A DNA stretch of 64,000 nt from Charina bottae. Its lineage: Eukaryota > Chordata > Lepidosauria > Squamata > Charinaidae. The notes below the pieces were generated by a model that had not been told where the DNA came from, made no database searches, and saw nothing but the letters and a program-made list of their open reading frames with translations. A program made the position numbers and the translations under genes. Below, piece by piece: positions 53,345 to 63,686 of the stretch; position 1 is the first letter of the stretch; each line of letters starts with the position of its first letter. Location of the stretch: contig JALMGJ010000002.1 in assembly GCA_023362775.1 (NCBI GenBank), positions 33,695,414-33,759,413 on the forward strand, written 5' to 3'.

Positions 53345-55150
53345 TGTCTCCCACCTTCCCTTTTTGGGGAAGGTGGTTGAGAAAGTGGTGGCGTTACAAC
53401 TCCAGAGGATCCTGGAGGAAACGGATTATCTAGACCAGAGCTTTCCAAACTGTGTGTCGCGACACAAAAGTGTGTCGCCACACACAGTGTGGTGTGTCAC
53501 CACACCACCCGGAAGCGGTAGCGCGCATGTGCGCGGCAGCGGCGTGGTATCAGTGTTTCCGCGTTTTAGCGGAGGCTGCTGCCGCTGCCGTGCACGCACG
53601 GGTCGCCGCACGCCCCCCGCGCCACCATCGTGCGTGCGCACTGCCGCACGCACCGCCGCTGTGCACGCGCCCCCCCCCCGCCGCCGCTGGTGTGTCACCA
53701 GCGACGGCGCTTTGGAAAGCCCTGATCTAGACCCTTCAGTCAGGTTTCAGGCCAGGATATGGGACGGAGACTGCATTGGTCGCACTTATGGATGATCTCT
53801 GGTGAGAGTGGGATGGAGGGAGTGCATCCATCCTGGCTCTCTTGGACCTCTCAGTGGCTTTCAATACCATCGACCATGGTATTCTTTTGGGACGGCTCAG
53901 GGAGTTGGGGGTGGGTGGCGTGGTTTTGCGCTGGTTCACCTCTTTCCTCCAGGGCCGTTCCCAATCGGTGGTGATAGGGGAGGAGAGATCCAACCCACGA
54001 CCCCTCCTGTGTGGGGTGCCGCAGGGTTCGGTGCTCTCTCCGCTCCTTTTTAACATCTACATGAAACCACTGGGTGAGATCATCCGTCACCACGGGATGA
54101 GGTATCATCAATACGCGGATGATACTCAATTATATATCTCCATCCTGGGCGAAGTAAGTGATGCGGTTGCTGCCCTATCTCAGTGCCTGGGGGCTGTGGG
54201 GGTCTGGATGGGGAACAACAGGCTTCAGCTGAACCCTGGCAAGACCGAGTGGCTGTGGATTGATGGCCCCTCTATGCCCAGGAAGTTGTCATCTTTGGTT
54301 CTGGATGGGGTGGCACTGCCCCATTCAGAGCCAGTACGGAACCTGGGGGTCCTCCTGGACTCACAACTCCTGCTCGAAAAGCAGGTGGCAGTCGTGGCCA
54401 GGAGGGACTTTGTGCAACTTTGAATTGTGTGCCAGCTATGCCCATTTCTGGATAGAGAGGCCCTCTGAACAGTCACTCATGCCCTTGTCATCTCCCATAT
54501 AGACTACTGCAATGCGCTCTACATGGGGCTACCCTTGAAAAGTATCCGGAAGCTTCATCTGGTCCAGAATGCGGCCACGCGGGCGGTTACTGGTGCCTTA
54601 AGATCGGCACATGTGACACCACTGCTGCGCGAGCTGCATTGGGCACCAGTTTGCTTCCAGGTCCAATTCAAGGTGTTGGTTATCACCTTTAAAGCCCTAC
54701 ATGGCATGGGGCCAGGTTACCTGAGGGACCGTCTCACCCCCATAACATCGACCCGCCCCACCCGGTCGTGCAGAGAGGGCATGCTACGGACCCCATCGAC
54801 AAGGCAATTTCATCTAGTGGGATCCAGGAGGTGGGCCTTCTCTGCAGTGGCACCCGCCCTTTGGAATATTCTGCCCCCAGAGGTGAGGCGGCCTCCCACA
54901 CTCCTGGCCTTCCGGAAAAATCTGAAGAACTGGTTCTGCAACCTTGCTTGGGATGGGAAAGTTAACAGGGGGTGGGTAGTGCCGTAATATCCTCCCTACT
55001 ATATGACATCATATCACCACATGGATTTTATATTTATATTTATATTTATTTAATTGTATTATTATAACTGATTTTATATTGTATGTTTTTGATTTTATCG
55101 ATTTTATTGTAAACAGCCCAGAGTCCCCCGTCGGGGGAGATGGGCAGTGA
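53345..55150 (+). mobile_element. CR1/L2-type LINE in zinc-finger intron
   Basis: It starts in the reverse transcriptase (MGKVVEKVVALQLQRILEET) and is cut by a hAT MITE (53436-53724). It continues in 53842-54423 (LSVAFNTIDHGILLGRLREL, GVPQGSVLSPLLFNIYMKPL, HQYADDTQLYIS) and 54523-54987 (MGLPLKSIRKLHLVQNAATR, PALWNILPPEVRRPPTLLAF). The 3' end AGCCCAGAGTCCCCCGTCGG then GGGGAGATGGGC is at about 55105-55145. A stop near 54423 and frameshifts leave it inactive. The endonuclease is missing. Confidence 0.85.
53436..53724. mobile_element. GC-rich hAT-type MITE, copy 6
   Basis: It starts CAGAGCTTTCCAAACTGTGT and ends GGCGCTTTGGAAAGCCCTG, with perfect 8-bp duplication ATCTAGAC at 53428-53435 and 53725-53732. 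The left part has GTGTGTCGCGACACAAAAGT and GTGTGGTGTGTCACCACACC palindromes. Inserted in the CR1/L2 LINE. Confidence 0.85.
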
Positions 55151-55159
55151 GAGAAATTT

Positions 55160-55190
55160 GAACTATATACATACACATATACATATACAT

Positions 55191-55249
<59 letters not shown>

Positions 55250-55274
55250 TACACATACACATACACATACATAT
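55160..55274. repeat. ACACAT / AC-rich microsatellite
   Basis: ATACACATATACATATACAT units lead into ACACACACACACACAC and ACATACACAT units. It lies between the CR1/L2 3' end and the 61-bp minisatellite. Its long open frames are artefacts of the repeat. Confidence 0.9.
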
Positions 55275-55584
55275 GGCAGGGCAGGTTTGGAGGCAGCAAG
55301 GCACAAGGCAGACACTAGGACCTGCGTGGAATCCTGGCAGGGCAGGTTTGGAGGCAGCCAGGCACAAGGCAGGCACTAGGACCTGCGTGGAATCCTGGCA
55401 GGGCAGGTTTGGAGGCAGCCAGGCACAAGGCAGGCACTAGGACCTGCGTGGAATCCTGGCAGGGCAGGTTTGGAGGCAGCCAGGCACAAGGCAGGCACTA
55501 GGACCTGCGTGGAATCCTGGCAGGGCAGGTTTGGAGGCAGCCAGGCACAAGGCAGGCACTAGGACCTGCGTGGAATCCTGGCAG
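55275..55584. repeat. 61-bp minisatellite, five copies, MITE-derived
   Basis: GGCAGGGCAGGTTTGGAGGC recurs at 55275, 55336, 55397, 55458 and 55519, exactly 61 bp apart, with a partial sixth ending GGCAG at 55580-55584. The unit continues CACAAGGCAGGCACTAGGAC and CTGCGTGGAATCCT. The same words occur once inside the hAT MITE at 46893-47099. No conserved ORF. Lies in the zinc-finger intron 30 bp from the KRAB-B exon. Confidence 0.9.
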
Positions 55585-55615
55585 ATATATATGAGTGACA
55601 ATGTTGGCCCCTCAC

Positions 55616-55708
55616 CTGAGCTCAGGTGGGAATTCTCCAAGTCTTGAGAATCCAGCAACCAAGGGTCTTCTCCTTGTTCCAGGTGGTAGATAAGGTCAGG
55701 TTTGGCAT
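55616..55708 (-). CDS. KRAB zinc-finger protein, KRAB-B exon
   Basis: On the minus strand TTTTCCAG precedes and GTGAGG follows. The 93-bp exon reads (D)AKPDLIYHLEQGEDPWLLDS and QDLENSHLSS, the KRAB-B consensus KPDLIxxLEQGEEPW. Phase matches exactly: two bases at the start complete the Asp codon begun in the KRAB-A exon, and the exon ends with one base of the codon that the finger exon completes. KRAB-B supports KAP1 (TRIM28) recruitment by the A box. Confidence 0.85.
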
Positions 55709-56404
55709 CTGGAAAACCTTTGCAGAAAAGAAGGGGATAAGGAATATAATGGATGTTGCTGAAGTTCTAAACTGATTGACAGCCTTCCCCAAACTCTCCT
55801 GGAGCTAAATTTTGTAACTGCTTTTTGCAACCAGAACAGAAGGGAAGGAGGTATTTCCCAGCATCTGATCATCTACAGCCTCATAATCTCATTAGGAAAA
55901 TGAGAAACAGGTACAAAACCAAGAACATCTGAGAAGTCTCTAAACTGCGCAACATTGCAAGGCAGGCAGTAGTCGTCACTGCGGTCCTAATATATATAAT
56001 GGCAGTGGAAAGAAAAAACAAGACAATCAATCAATCAATTATTCCCTTATATACACGAGGCTCAGAAACCTCTAATTTGAGTTATGTGGGAGAAAAGCAT
56101 GCCTCCTGCATCCCCACAGGCCTTCCCCAGCCTGGCACCCTTCAGATGTGCTGGACTACCCAGCCCTGACTTCCCAACCAGCTAGCTCGTTCTTGAGGTC
56201 ACCAGGTTGGAAAAGACTGCGTCAAGACAGGGCCCGCATGGTTCTGCCTTCTTCCCAACTTTCCCCTCAGAAGGACTTGCACAAGGAAGCAGAATAATAT
56301 GCAGAGAAAACAGGTAGAAAAACTAAGAGATCGGAGCTGGGAAAGATTGCTGCCTATATTTACAGTTGCACAGACTTTTCATCGTTTTTGTCTCACTCCC
56401 TCTA

Positions 56405-56802
56405 CAGGTAGTCCTCACTTAATGACTGTTCGTTTAATGACCATCCAGAGTTATGATGACACTGAAAAAAATGACTTACGACTATTCCTCGCACTTACGA
56501 CCGTTGTAGCATCCCCATGGTCATGTGATCTTGGCAACCAGTTCACACTTATGACCGGTTGCAGCGTCCCACGGCCACGTGATTGCCATTTTCGACCTTC
56601 CCAGCCGGCTTCCGATAAGCAAAATCAATAGGGAACCGCATGGTTTGCTTAACAATCAGGTGGTTCATCTAACGACCATGTGATTCGCTTAACAGCCACT
56701 GCAATAATGGTCGTAAAATCGGGTTTGGATTCGCTTAACAACCGCATCACTTAGCGACTTAAATTCTGGTCCCAATTTTGGTTGTTAAGCGAGAACTACC
56801 TG
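56405..56802. mobile_element. Tigger-like MITE, copy 4
   Basis: Starts CAGGTAGTCCTCACTTAATG and ends TTGTTAAGCGAGAACTACCTG with TA flanks. About 398 bp with internal GGTTTGCTTAACAATCAGG-type words and no coding sequence. Lies in the zinc-finger gene intron. Confidence 0.75.
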
Positions 56803-58181
56803 TATTAGTGTCAGGAAGAGTAGCGGGCTGAAGAATCTGATTCCTGTTACTCACCACAATTCCTCCCTTTATATGCAAAAGGGGCGGGGACCGTAATGAT
56901 GACCCTGAAGACGAAAAGAGTTGTCTTAAGCCTAACTTATCACAGAGCCTTGTTATGAAAAGGAAATTAGGTCATGCCATGGACAATAATCTAGGGGCTT
57001 GGAATTGCTGGAAGGAACTATTTTCTGTTGCCACAGAAATCAGGATGAGAAATAACAGGTATAAGCTGAAGCTACCTAGATTTTGTGTAAATGTAAAGTA
57101 AAACTTCCTGATAGTAAGATCTGAACAACAGTGCAACGGCCTACTTATGGGGGCTGTGGGTTCTCTATCTTTGGAGGTTTTTAAGAGGAGGCTGGCAGCC
57201 ACACCTTGAGAAGAGTTCAACTGGTTTTCTTGCACACTACAGAGGGTTTGAGACGTTTTCTCAAATTCCATTCCTGCTTTGGACTCAGATTTCTCTTATC
57301 TGACCGTTGTCTTGGCTGTGGCTCTTCCTCCTTTTCCTCAAGGTTATTGTCACAGCCCATTACAGGTCCTTCCTAACTCTTATTATTCTAGGAATCTATG
57401 AACAAACTAGACCAATTTTTGAAGAAGCAAAAGGATCATTTCAAAAATACAGTGTAGATATAGTGACTTGGACCAGAGTACAATTAATGTTGTTATTTTG
57501 GAATTTCTGTAACAAGTTACATTATTATTTTTAGAACAACTGGCATTCATTAAAAATTCTTATTATGTGAACGATAAATGAGTCGGGAAAATGTACAAAC
57601 GTCCTAAATTACATAGTAATTGGCTGTAATGAATATCAGTAAAAGCCGGAGGTTGCATTTAAGAGTTCACATAATGTCACAAGCATTTAAGAAAAGAAAA
57701 CTATATGCTGAGAGAAAGTGATAAGGAAGCTGAAGATCTTGTGCTTGAGCAGAACTGCAATCTAAAAACCACAGAAGTCCTCTGCAAGACCTAGTATGCA
57801 CTGGATTCCTGAAAATAGGTGGATTCCCCAAAACCGACCTGTGAACAAATGAAGGAACCAATCAGAAGTAGAAGGGCCTGCGTGGGCATAGCATGACTCC
57901 TATGTGCTTAAGAGAGCGGATTCTTTGGAAAGATTATGTTCAGGTACGAAGCCACAGGCTTATAAAAGCTCCAATCCTATACAGCTGGAATCAAAAGACT
58001 CTCTCCACAACCGTGGGACAGTTCATATCCACAAGCTTATTTTCTCTAGCGTGCCTCCCATTCACTTTGGACGAGCTCCCCACAAGTATAGAGATGTGAA
58101 TATGAATGACAGAATGAACAAATGGGAGAATCAGTAAGATTAGTTTAGAAGAAGCTCTACTTCTAACATCTTTTTTACTTA

Positions 58182-58583
58182 CAGGTTGTCCTCGCTTAAC
58201 GACTGTACGTTTAACAATGATCCGAAGTTACGACAGCCTCGGAAAAAGTGCTTCATGACCTGTACTCACATGACCATCGCAAAATGTTGCACTATCCCCA
58301 CAGTTGTATGAATACAGTTTGGGCACTTGGCAGCTGGCTTGCATTTACGACCAGTTGCAGCGTCCTGTGGTCACGTGATCACGATTTGCAACCATTTTTG
58401 CCGGTTTCCGGCAAAAATGTCCATTGGGAAGCTGGATTTGCTTAATGACCGCAGTGATTTGCTTAACAACTGTTGTAAAAATGGTCGTAAAATCGGGTCC
58501 GGTCACATGGTGACTCGCTTAACGACTGCACTACTTAACCAGTTTTCTGGTCCCTATTGTGGTCGTTAAGTGAAGACTATCTG
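58182..58583. mobile_element. Tigger-like MITE, copy 5
   Basis: Starts CAGGTTGTCCTCGCTTAACG and ends GGTCGTTAAGTGAAGACTATCTG. A TA precedes it; the right flank TC has lost the second TA. About 400 bp, no coding sequence, in the zinc-finger gene intron. Confidence 0.7.
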
Positions 58584-58802
58584 TCTTTGCTTTTTACTAA
58601 AATAGTGATGAATTTAATCCAAATGTCATGTTTGGGTCACAGAATATTTCTCTCCAACAAATCTGCAGCGTGAACCTGATCATTCTGCCCTGTTTGGGGA
58701 TTAACTAAGTTAAGTAATTGTGCACCACACTGAGCATGACAGAAGCAACAGACAGAAAAACAGCAAATCAGCTCTTCCCCAATATGCAGGCAGATTCCTT
58801 AC

Positions 58803-58929
58803 CTAAGGAAGTCACATTCCTGTAGTTTTCCACCATGACATCGCTATACAAGGCCCTTTGATGTGCATCCAGCAAAGCCCCCTGGCCCTTTGTAAAATAC
58901 ACAGCCACATCTTCAAAAGTCACAGGATT
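58803..58929 (-). CDS. KRAB zinc-finger protein, KRAB-A exon
   Basis: This exon is 127 bp, the typical KRAB-A length, between a TTTTATTTTCAG acceptor and a GTAAGG donor (minus strand). It reads [40 protein letters not shown] and SL, followed by one base of a split codon, compatible with the KRAB-B exon. KRAB-A binds KAP1/TRIM28 to silence target DNA. The core FEDVAVYF and DVMVENY are kept, but the usual EEW (as in FTEEEWALL) reads KGQGALL, so KAP1 binding may be altered. The upstream coding start was not identified. Confidence 0.88.
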
Positions 58930-59060
58930 CTGAAAATAAAAGAGATGCCACTTCAATCATAGTAATACTAGAAATGCTTTCTAGGCTCCCTCGCAGACAT
59001 TCAACATAGCACAGCCAGATCAGAGGCTATTTTAAGCCAGTTAACCAAGACATACAGTAC

Positions 59061-59144
59061 CTCATCTTTCCATATCTGCTGGTGAAATCCTTTGTGCAAC
59101 TGCAGTACATTGCTTAATTTCGCTCCGATGTCCAAACAATCTGC
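59061..59144 (-). CDS. Possible upstream exon of the KRAB zinc-finger gene
   Basis: Ahead of the KRAB-A exon, a minus-strand frame without a stop reads CLDIGAKLSNVLQLHKGFHQ and QIWKDE and ends at a GTACTG donor (59055-59060). Its phase 0 end would splice to NPVTFEDV across a short 131-bp intron. The upstream acceptor (TTTGTGGTGCAG) has a weak pyrimidine tract. No known domain is evident. It could be a chance ORF. Confidence 0.25.
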
Positions 59145-59689
59145 ACCACAAAATGGAGGTTGGGCTATGATGCATGGATTTCTATAAGCATCAAAATGTA
59201 AGAAGAGCTTTCCTGGATCAAGCCAAGGACCATTTTAGTTCAGCATTCAGGGTCTCATAATGGCCAAGATCCCAAATCCACCCATACAGACCCCGTATTT
59301 CCACAATACTCCCTGCAATAGAGGCCTGCAGCTTGATTTTACTCAGTTGTGCAAGTAAATTCCCAAACAAGAATGGAAGGACACCAAATCCTGTTCCTGT
59401 TATCATTCTATAGCACTTGGGTTTACCAACCTCGCTTACATGGTGATCTGCAAAAGCATAAAGGAAAATGTTGAAACCATTGGCTTCATGCTTTATAAAA
59501 CCCATCTACATCGGTGGGTAATTTCTGTAACCGTCCTGGTGTTACTTTAAAGAAGGTATATGGGGTGGTTAGCGCCCTAAAGAGGCTCCATGATTTTATG
59601 AATTTACAAATTTAAATTAAGAACTTTTAATACTGACATCTTGGATTTTATATTTATGTTTGTATTGAAGAAGTATGGTTTTTTTGGGT

Positions 59690-59806
59690 ATTTTAATCTG
59701 TATTTATTTTTAGTTTTATTGTAAACCACCCAGAGTCACTTCATGCGAGATGGGCGGTGATGAAATTTGAAATTGATTTCTCTATCTATCTATCTATCTA
59801 TCTATC
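59690..59806 (+). mobile_element. CR1/L2-like 3' tail and CTAT microsatellite
   Basis: GTAAACCACCCAGAGTCACT and GAGATGGGCGGTGATGAAAT are the LINE 3' end motif in plus orientation, at about 59720-59770. A CTATCTATCTAT microsatellite follows at 59783-59806. Confidence 0.6.
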
Positions 59807-59879
59807 TCCTGCCATGATTCTACAGTTGAATAAGAATGGAATTGTTTAAAAGGCCAGCTGCAAACAGGGAAAAAACAAG

Positions 59880-60640
59880 AAATATTTTTTTAAAAAGACA
59901 TTTTTTATATTTTATTTTACTGGGCATAAACAATTCTGAGTGGCCTACATCCCAACCTCCATAAATTACCTCCATAAGTTGGGGTAAAAGCAATAAAAAA
60001 AAAAAAACAAATCAATAATGTTACACAACTTACAGATCATCAGGGATGTTCATTAATATAATGAAAAATCAAGAGATCTTCCACTACCAGAAAGAACAAG
60101 CTCACACTATTCCAGCCCCTATTATTCCTATTTTAAAGGATTTCCTTAAAATCAAAAGGTAAAGGGCCATCCAGATATTTGGGAAAAGCTGTTCCAGAAA
60201 AGGGGGCAATTACTGAGAAGGATGACTTTCATGGTCTCTGGAGATGGCATTCTTTGAGTGAAGGGACCTGAAAGAAGCCCACTCTAGCAGCTCTGATTGG
60301 ACTGACAGATACAACTTGGAGTAGGTGGCCCTGCAGACATCCATGTCCTGAGCCATGAAGGACTTTAAAAATAACCAGGACCGTGAACTGCAATTGGCAA
60401 CTGGTGCAGCTCTTGAAATACTGGTGTTATATGGGCGAATTGGATGTTCCAATGGGTGAAGTCCATTCCTGAAGCTGTCATATTCTGGATCAGTGATAGC
60501 TTCTGAATACTCTTCAAGGGCAGCCCCTTATAGAGTACATTGCAGTAGTCCAACCAAGAGGTGGCTGAGGCATGACTGATTGTGAGTAGAGCAACCACTC
60601 CTTCAGTGACACTGTAATGCATCAACTGACCATCTTATGT
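59880..60640 (-). mobile_element. Old CR1/L2-type LINE fragment, degenerate
   Basis: On the minus strand the reading YCNVLYKGLPLKSIQKLSLI near 60500-60560 matches YCNALYMGLPLKSIRKLQLV of the younger copies at 12677-14065 and 54523. Stops and frame changes are many. This shows a second, older layer of the same LINE lineage. Confidence 0.65.
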
Positions 60641-61070
60641 ACTCACTACCCATCTCGATGAGAACGTTTGGGTTGCAATTTCGAGATCAACCAGCAGAGC
60701 AAAGCTGGAAAAGCTACACCCTTGCAGGAGCTGTTGGGTTTTTTAAACTAAGCCTTTGAAGTCTAGTAACAGGATAATGATGACGACGACGACGTGCCAT
60801 CAAGAACACGTCTTTTTGCAACTGACAATTTAAAAAAAATCTCAATTTGTCTCTGGATCTCCTGGATCTGCAGTCTCACAAAGCTGCTAGCGTGCAGCCT
60901 CTCACTTCAGGACGCATCTTGCAAAGGGCTGAAGACCTGCATGACATTTATTGAAGAGGTTTTTACGACCCCTCTTCCATGACAGCAGAATCGCAGAGAC
61001 CCTACAGCCGCACCCCCGACACACAGGACATAGACAGCAGCTCACCGCCTGCTTCAGTTTCCCCACCTAC

Positions 61071-61345
61071 CAGCAACCGCAGATTGCAAGATTCAGACAT
61101 TCCTCCAGCCTGTTGCTCGCTGCTGCAATGCATTCAAGGTCTTCCTTTTCCTGACATCGAATGAAGCCCCCCCCCCCGCCTCCGTCCTAAAACCTCGAAA
61201 GCTGCCCGTGAAACAATGTTTCCGGGCACTCTCGGGGAAATGACCAATCACCAAAGGCTGCGCTCTCGCCTCAGCCAATCAAACGCCCCCCAAACTCTAG
61301 CGTCGATCGAACGGTCCCACAATTCTTTCATTTCCTGGAGCTTCT
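61071..61345 (-). promoter_or_regulatory. Candidate promoter and exon 1 of the zinc-finger gene
   Basis: This region is CpG-richer than its neighbours, with two CCAAT boxes visible as plus-strand GACCAATCACC (61243) and AGCCAATCAAACG (61275). A possible GTAGGT donor on the minus strand lies at 61065-61070, so a non-coding first exon could end at 61071. It is placed upstream of the KRAB exons on the correct strand, but I could not show a transcription start. A divergent + strand transcript is possible. Confidence 0.35.
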
Positions 61346-61549
61346 TGAGATGCTTTTCCTAAACTGCGGGGCAGTGAGGAATGTCTCCCTGGGCGTTGTC
61401 CCGTGCTGTGATATTGGGCTGAAGAGGAAACAGCTTACAACAGCCCTCCAGTGTGGTTCAGGAATTATACCCACCTGCAAATGAGGCTAGGTGGGATAAA
61501 CCACCTGATTCACGATTATGTCTTTATCCGGCAGGTGGTGAGGTTACAG

Positions 61550-61684
61550 CAGTTTCTCTCAACCTTGGCAACTGTAAGACCTGTGGACTTCCAACTCCCA
61601 GAATTCCCGTCAGCATGTGCTGGCTGGGGAATTCTGGGAGTTGAAGTCCACAGGTCTTACAGTTGCCAAGGTTGAGAAACACTG
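61550..61684. mobile_element. Palindromic hAT-type MITE, copy 3
   Basis: Starts CAGTTTCTCTCAACCTTGGC and ends GCCAAGGTTGAGAAACACTG with a perfect 8-bp duplication GGTTACAG (61542-61549 and 61685-61692). Centre holds AGCATGTGCTGGCTGG. Confidence 0.85.
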
Positions 61685-62606
61685 GGTTACAGTACTGTGC
61701 TAGCAAAGGTCTCTCATAAAAGCAGCAACACCATGTATTTATTGGTAAGATGCAAGAGTGTAAAACAAAGGTCATCTAATTTGATTCTTCGGCATCTTGA
61801 GCACAAAAATGGAACATCCCAAAAATTCAGCCCCTTAAAGAGTAATTAAACCACACACAGCCAAGCCTTTTGCAAAAGCGCAATGCCTCCATGCATTTAA
61901 GTGCTCAAATTAAAAAGGTGGAAGAGTTGATCATCCAAAGGTCCATTGTTTAGATTTTCTATGGCTTGTAGTAATAATTTAGAGCATGGATGATGGGTGG
62001 TTTATAGTTACTTTTATCTTGGTTTATGACTTTATATATTTATCATGGATGTTTTATTGTACGGCTGTTCTTATTTTGACAAAAATCCTGTGGACTGAAG
62101 CAGGTACAAATTGAATAAATGACATAAACAGGTTTTGATGGCAGCTGAGAGAGGTTGGACGTTCTGCATTAGCCATGGTTAGGTTTTATATCTAACACAA
62201 AGCCGCTGATTTTAGGGTAACACAGCTTGGGCAGCAAGAAAGGACCTACTGCATCCCCTTCCCAACTGTATAAAACTAACCTACAAGGAGATGAGTCCCT
62301 TGTTTTCTAGGCAAACATTTAGGTGGCGAGAGGTATTTTTGAGGGGGTGGGGCTTCATTTTTAAAAAATACCTTGATTAGTGCTTTAGAATGTAGTCTGC
62401 CTACAGTATTTATTCTTATGACAGAATAAATAAATTAGACCTGTAGTGATACTGAAATGTTGGCCTCCCGAGGCCTTGAGGCACTTTTTAAAAAAACCTT
62501 TACTGCACCTCAATTACTGCATCTGTGTTTCCCATCCCTCCTTCCCCCCCTTTTGTTTCAGCTCCATCCTGTGGATTTTAAAGAATAAAGACTGATCCAA
62601 AGTTTG

Positions 62607-62681
62607 CAGCATATGCTGGCTGAGGAATTCTGGGAATTGAAGTCCACACATCTTAAAGTTGCCAAGGTTGAGAAACACTGC
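62607..62681. mobile_element. Palindromic hAT-type MITE, right half only
   Basis: It keeps GCATATGCTGGCTGAGGAAT through GCCAAGGTTGAGAAACACTG. The left half is missing, so this copy is truncated. Confidence 0.7.
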
Positions 62682-63686
62682 TCCAAGAGATGGACAATCG
62701 TTCTAGTTTTGCAAAAAAGAGCTGTGATGGCTCTTTTTTTACCTGTGGATGGTTTCAGGATGCATCCTAACTGGCATAACAATGACATTATTACAGTCTT
62801 CCTCAACCAGGAAGCCTTCAGATGGATTTCAAATCCTGCAGTTCAGTGTATTTGCTACAAAACATGGATGGTTTTAGAAAACCGAGGTCCCAATTTGGAT
62901 GTTCCTTCAACCAGCTGGGATTGTGGATGGGACGCATATACCCGTCCTTGCTCTTCAAGGCAGGACTGCGAAGTTTTCTACTCCAGTCAGACCAAACCAT
63001 CGCACGCAAATTCTACTGTTACTGATTAGGGTTCCTATATCCAGATATGACTCTTGAAACTTTCTGGTAGGTTAAGACCCAAAAATCTCATCAACAAAAA
63101 GTTCATCCTAAGTTCCACTCCACCATGGAATGCACTGGGTAACTTTGGGACAATCAGTTACTGTTTCTTAGCTCATCTTATATCACATTTTTTAACTTTG
63201 CGGATAAAGTGAGAGGACACCTCTGTAGGGCAGCTGAAGTTCCTAGAGGAAAGGACAGAAATACATTTCAGACTAGAGAATATGCAGAATAGAAAGGTCT
63301 GAACATTTGAAATCAATGCCACTCCTTGTAAATAAAGACTCAAGAAGGAAAAGAGAGAATTCCTTGGATAGTAGTAGCTAGAAGAGTCCTGTGCACTTTT
63401 GTTTTGATAACACAGGTGTTTATTTCTTAGCTATGTCTCTCACAAAGGTACCACTGTCACAACTAAATGTATTCCACCTGAAGCTATTAGCATGAGTTAG
63501 TAGCTAGATTCACACAACATGCTAAATTGGAAACCCAGGTTAGCAAAATGCAACTGTTCTATTCACATAACATGTTAGGCTCAAACAAATAAACTTCTTT
63601 ATGGCTTAATACAATCCCTGGTTCACACAAATTGCTAAGACATGACAGTTCTCCCCAACATGTAAAACCACAACTTAGCCATCCAG
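62682..63686. other. No recognised gene
   Basis: No gene or complete repeat. At 63500-63680 CACAACATGCTAAATTGG, CACATAACATGTTAGG and GGTTCACACAAATTGCTAAG are spaced words that resemble material at 24150-24290, 28600-28700 and 30540-30660. Confidence 0.4.

Noticed and set aside
55275..55584. CRISPR-like regular repeat array
   Set aside because: The units are directly adjoining with no unique spacers, and the genome is clearly eukaryotic.
55009..55658. ORFs across the AC microsatellite and 61-bp repeat
   Set aside because: Period-61 DNA and AC repeats give open frames on both strands; the encoded residues just reflect the repeat.
57307..57534. 75-codon ORF with hydrophobic start (MSWLWLFLLFLKVIV)
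   Set aside because: No homology or splice context recognised, and it lies in an intron of the zinc-finger gene on the other strand; chance ORF likely.
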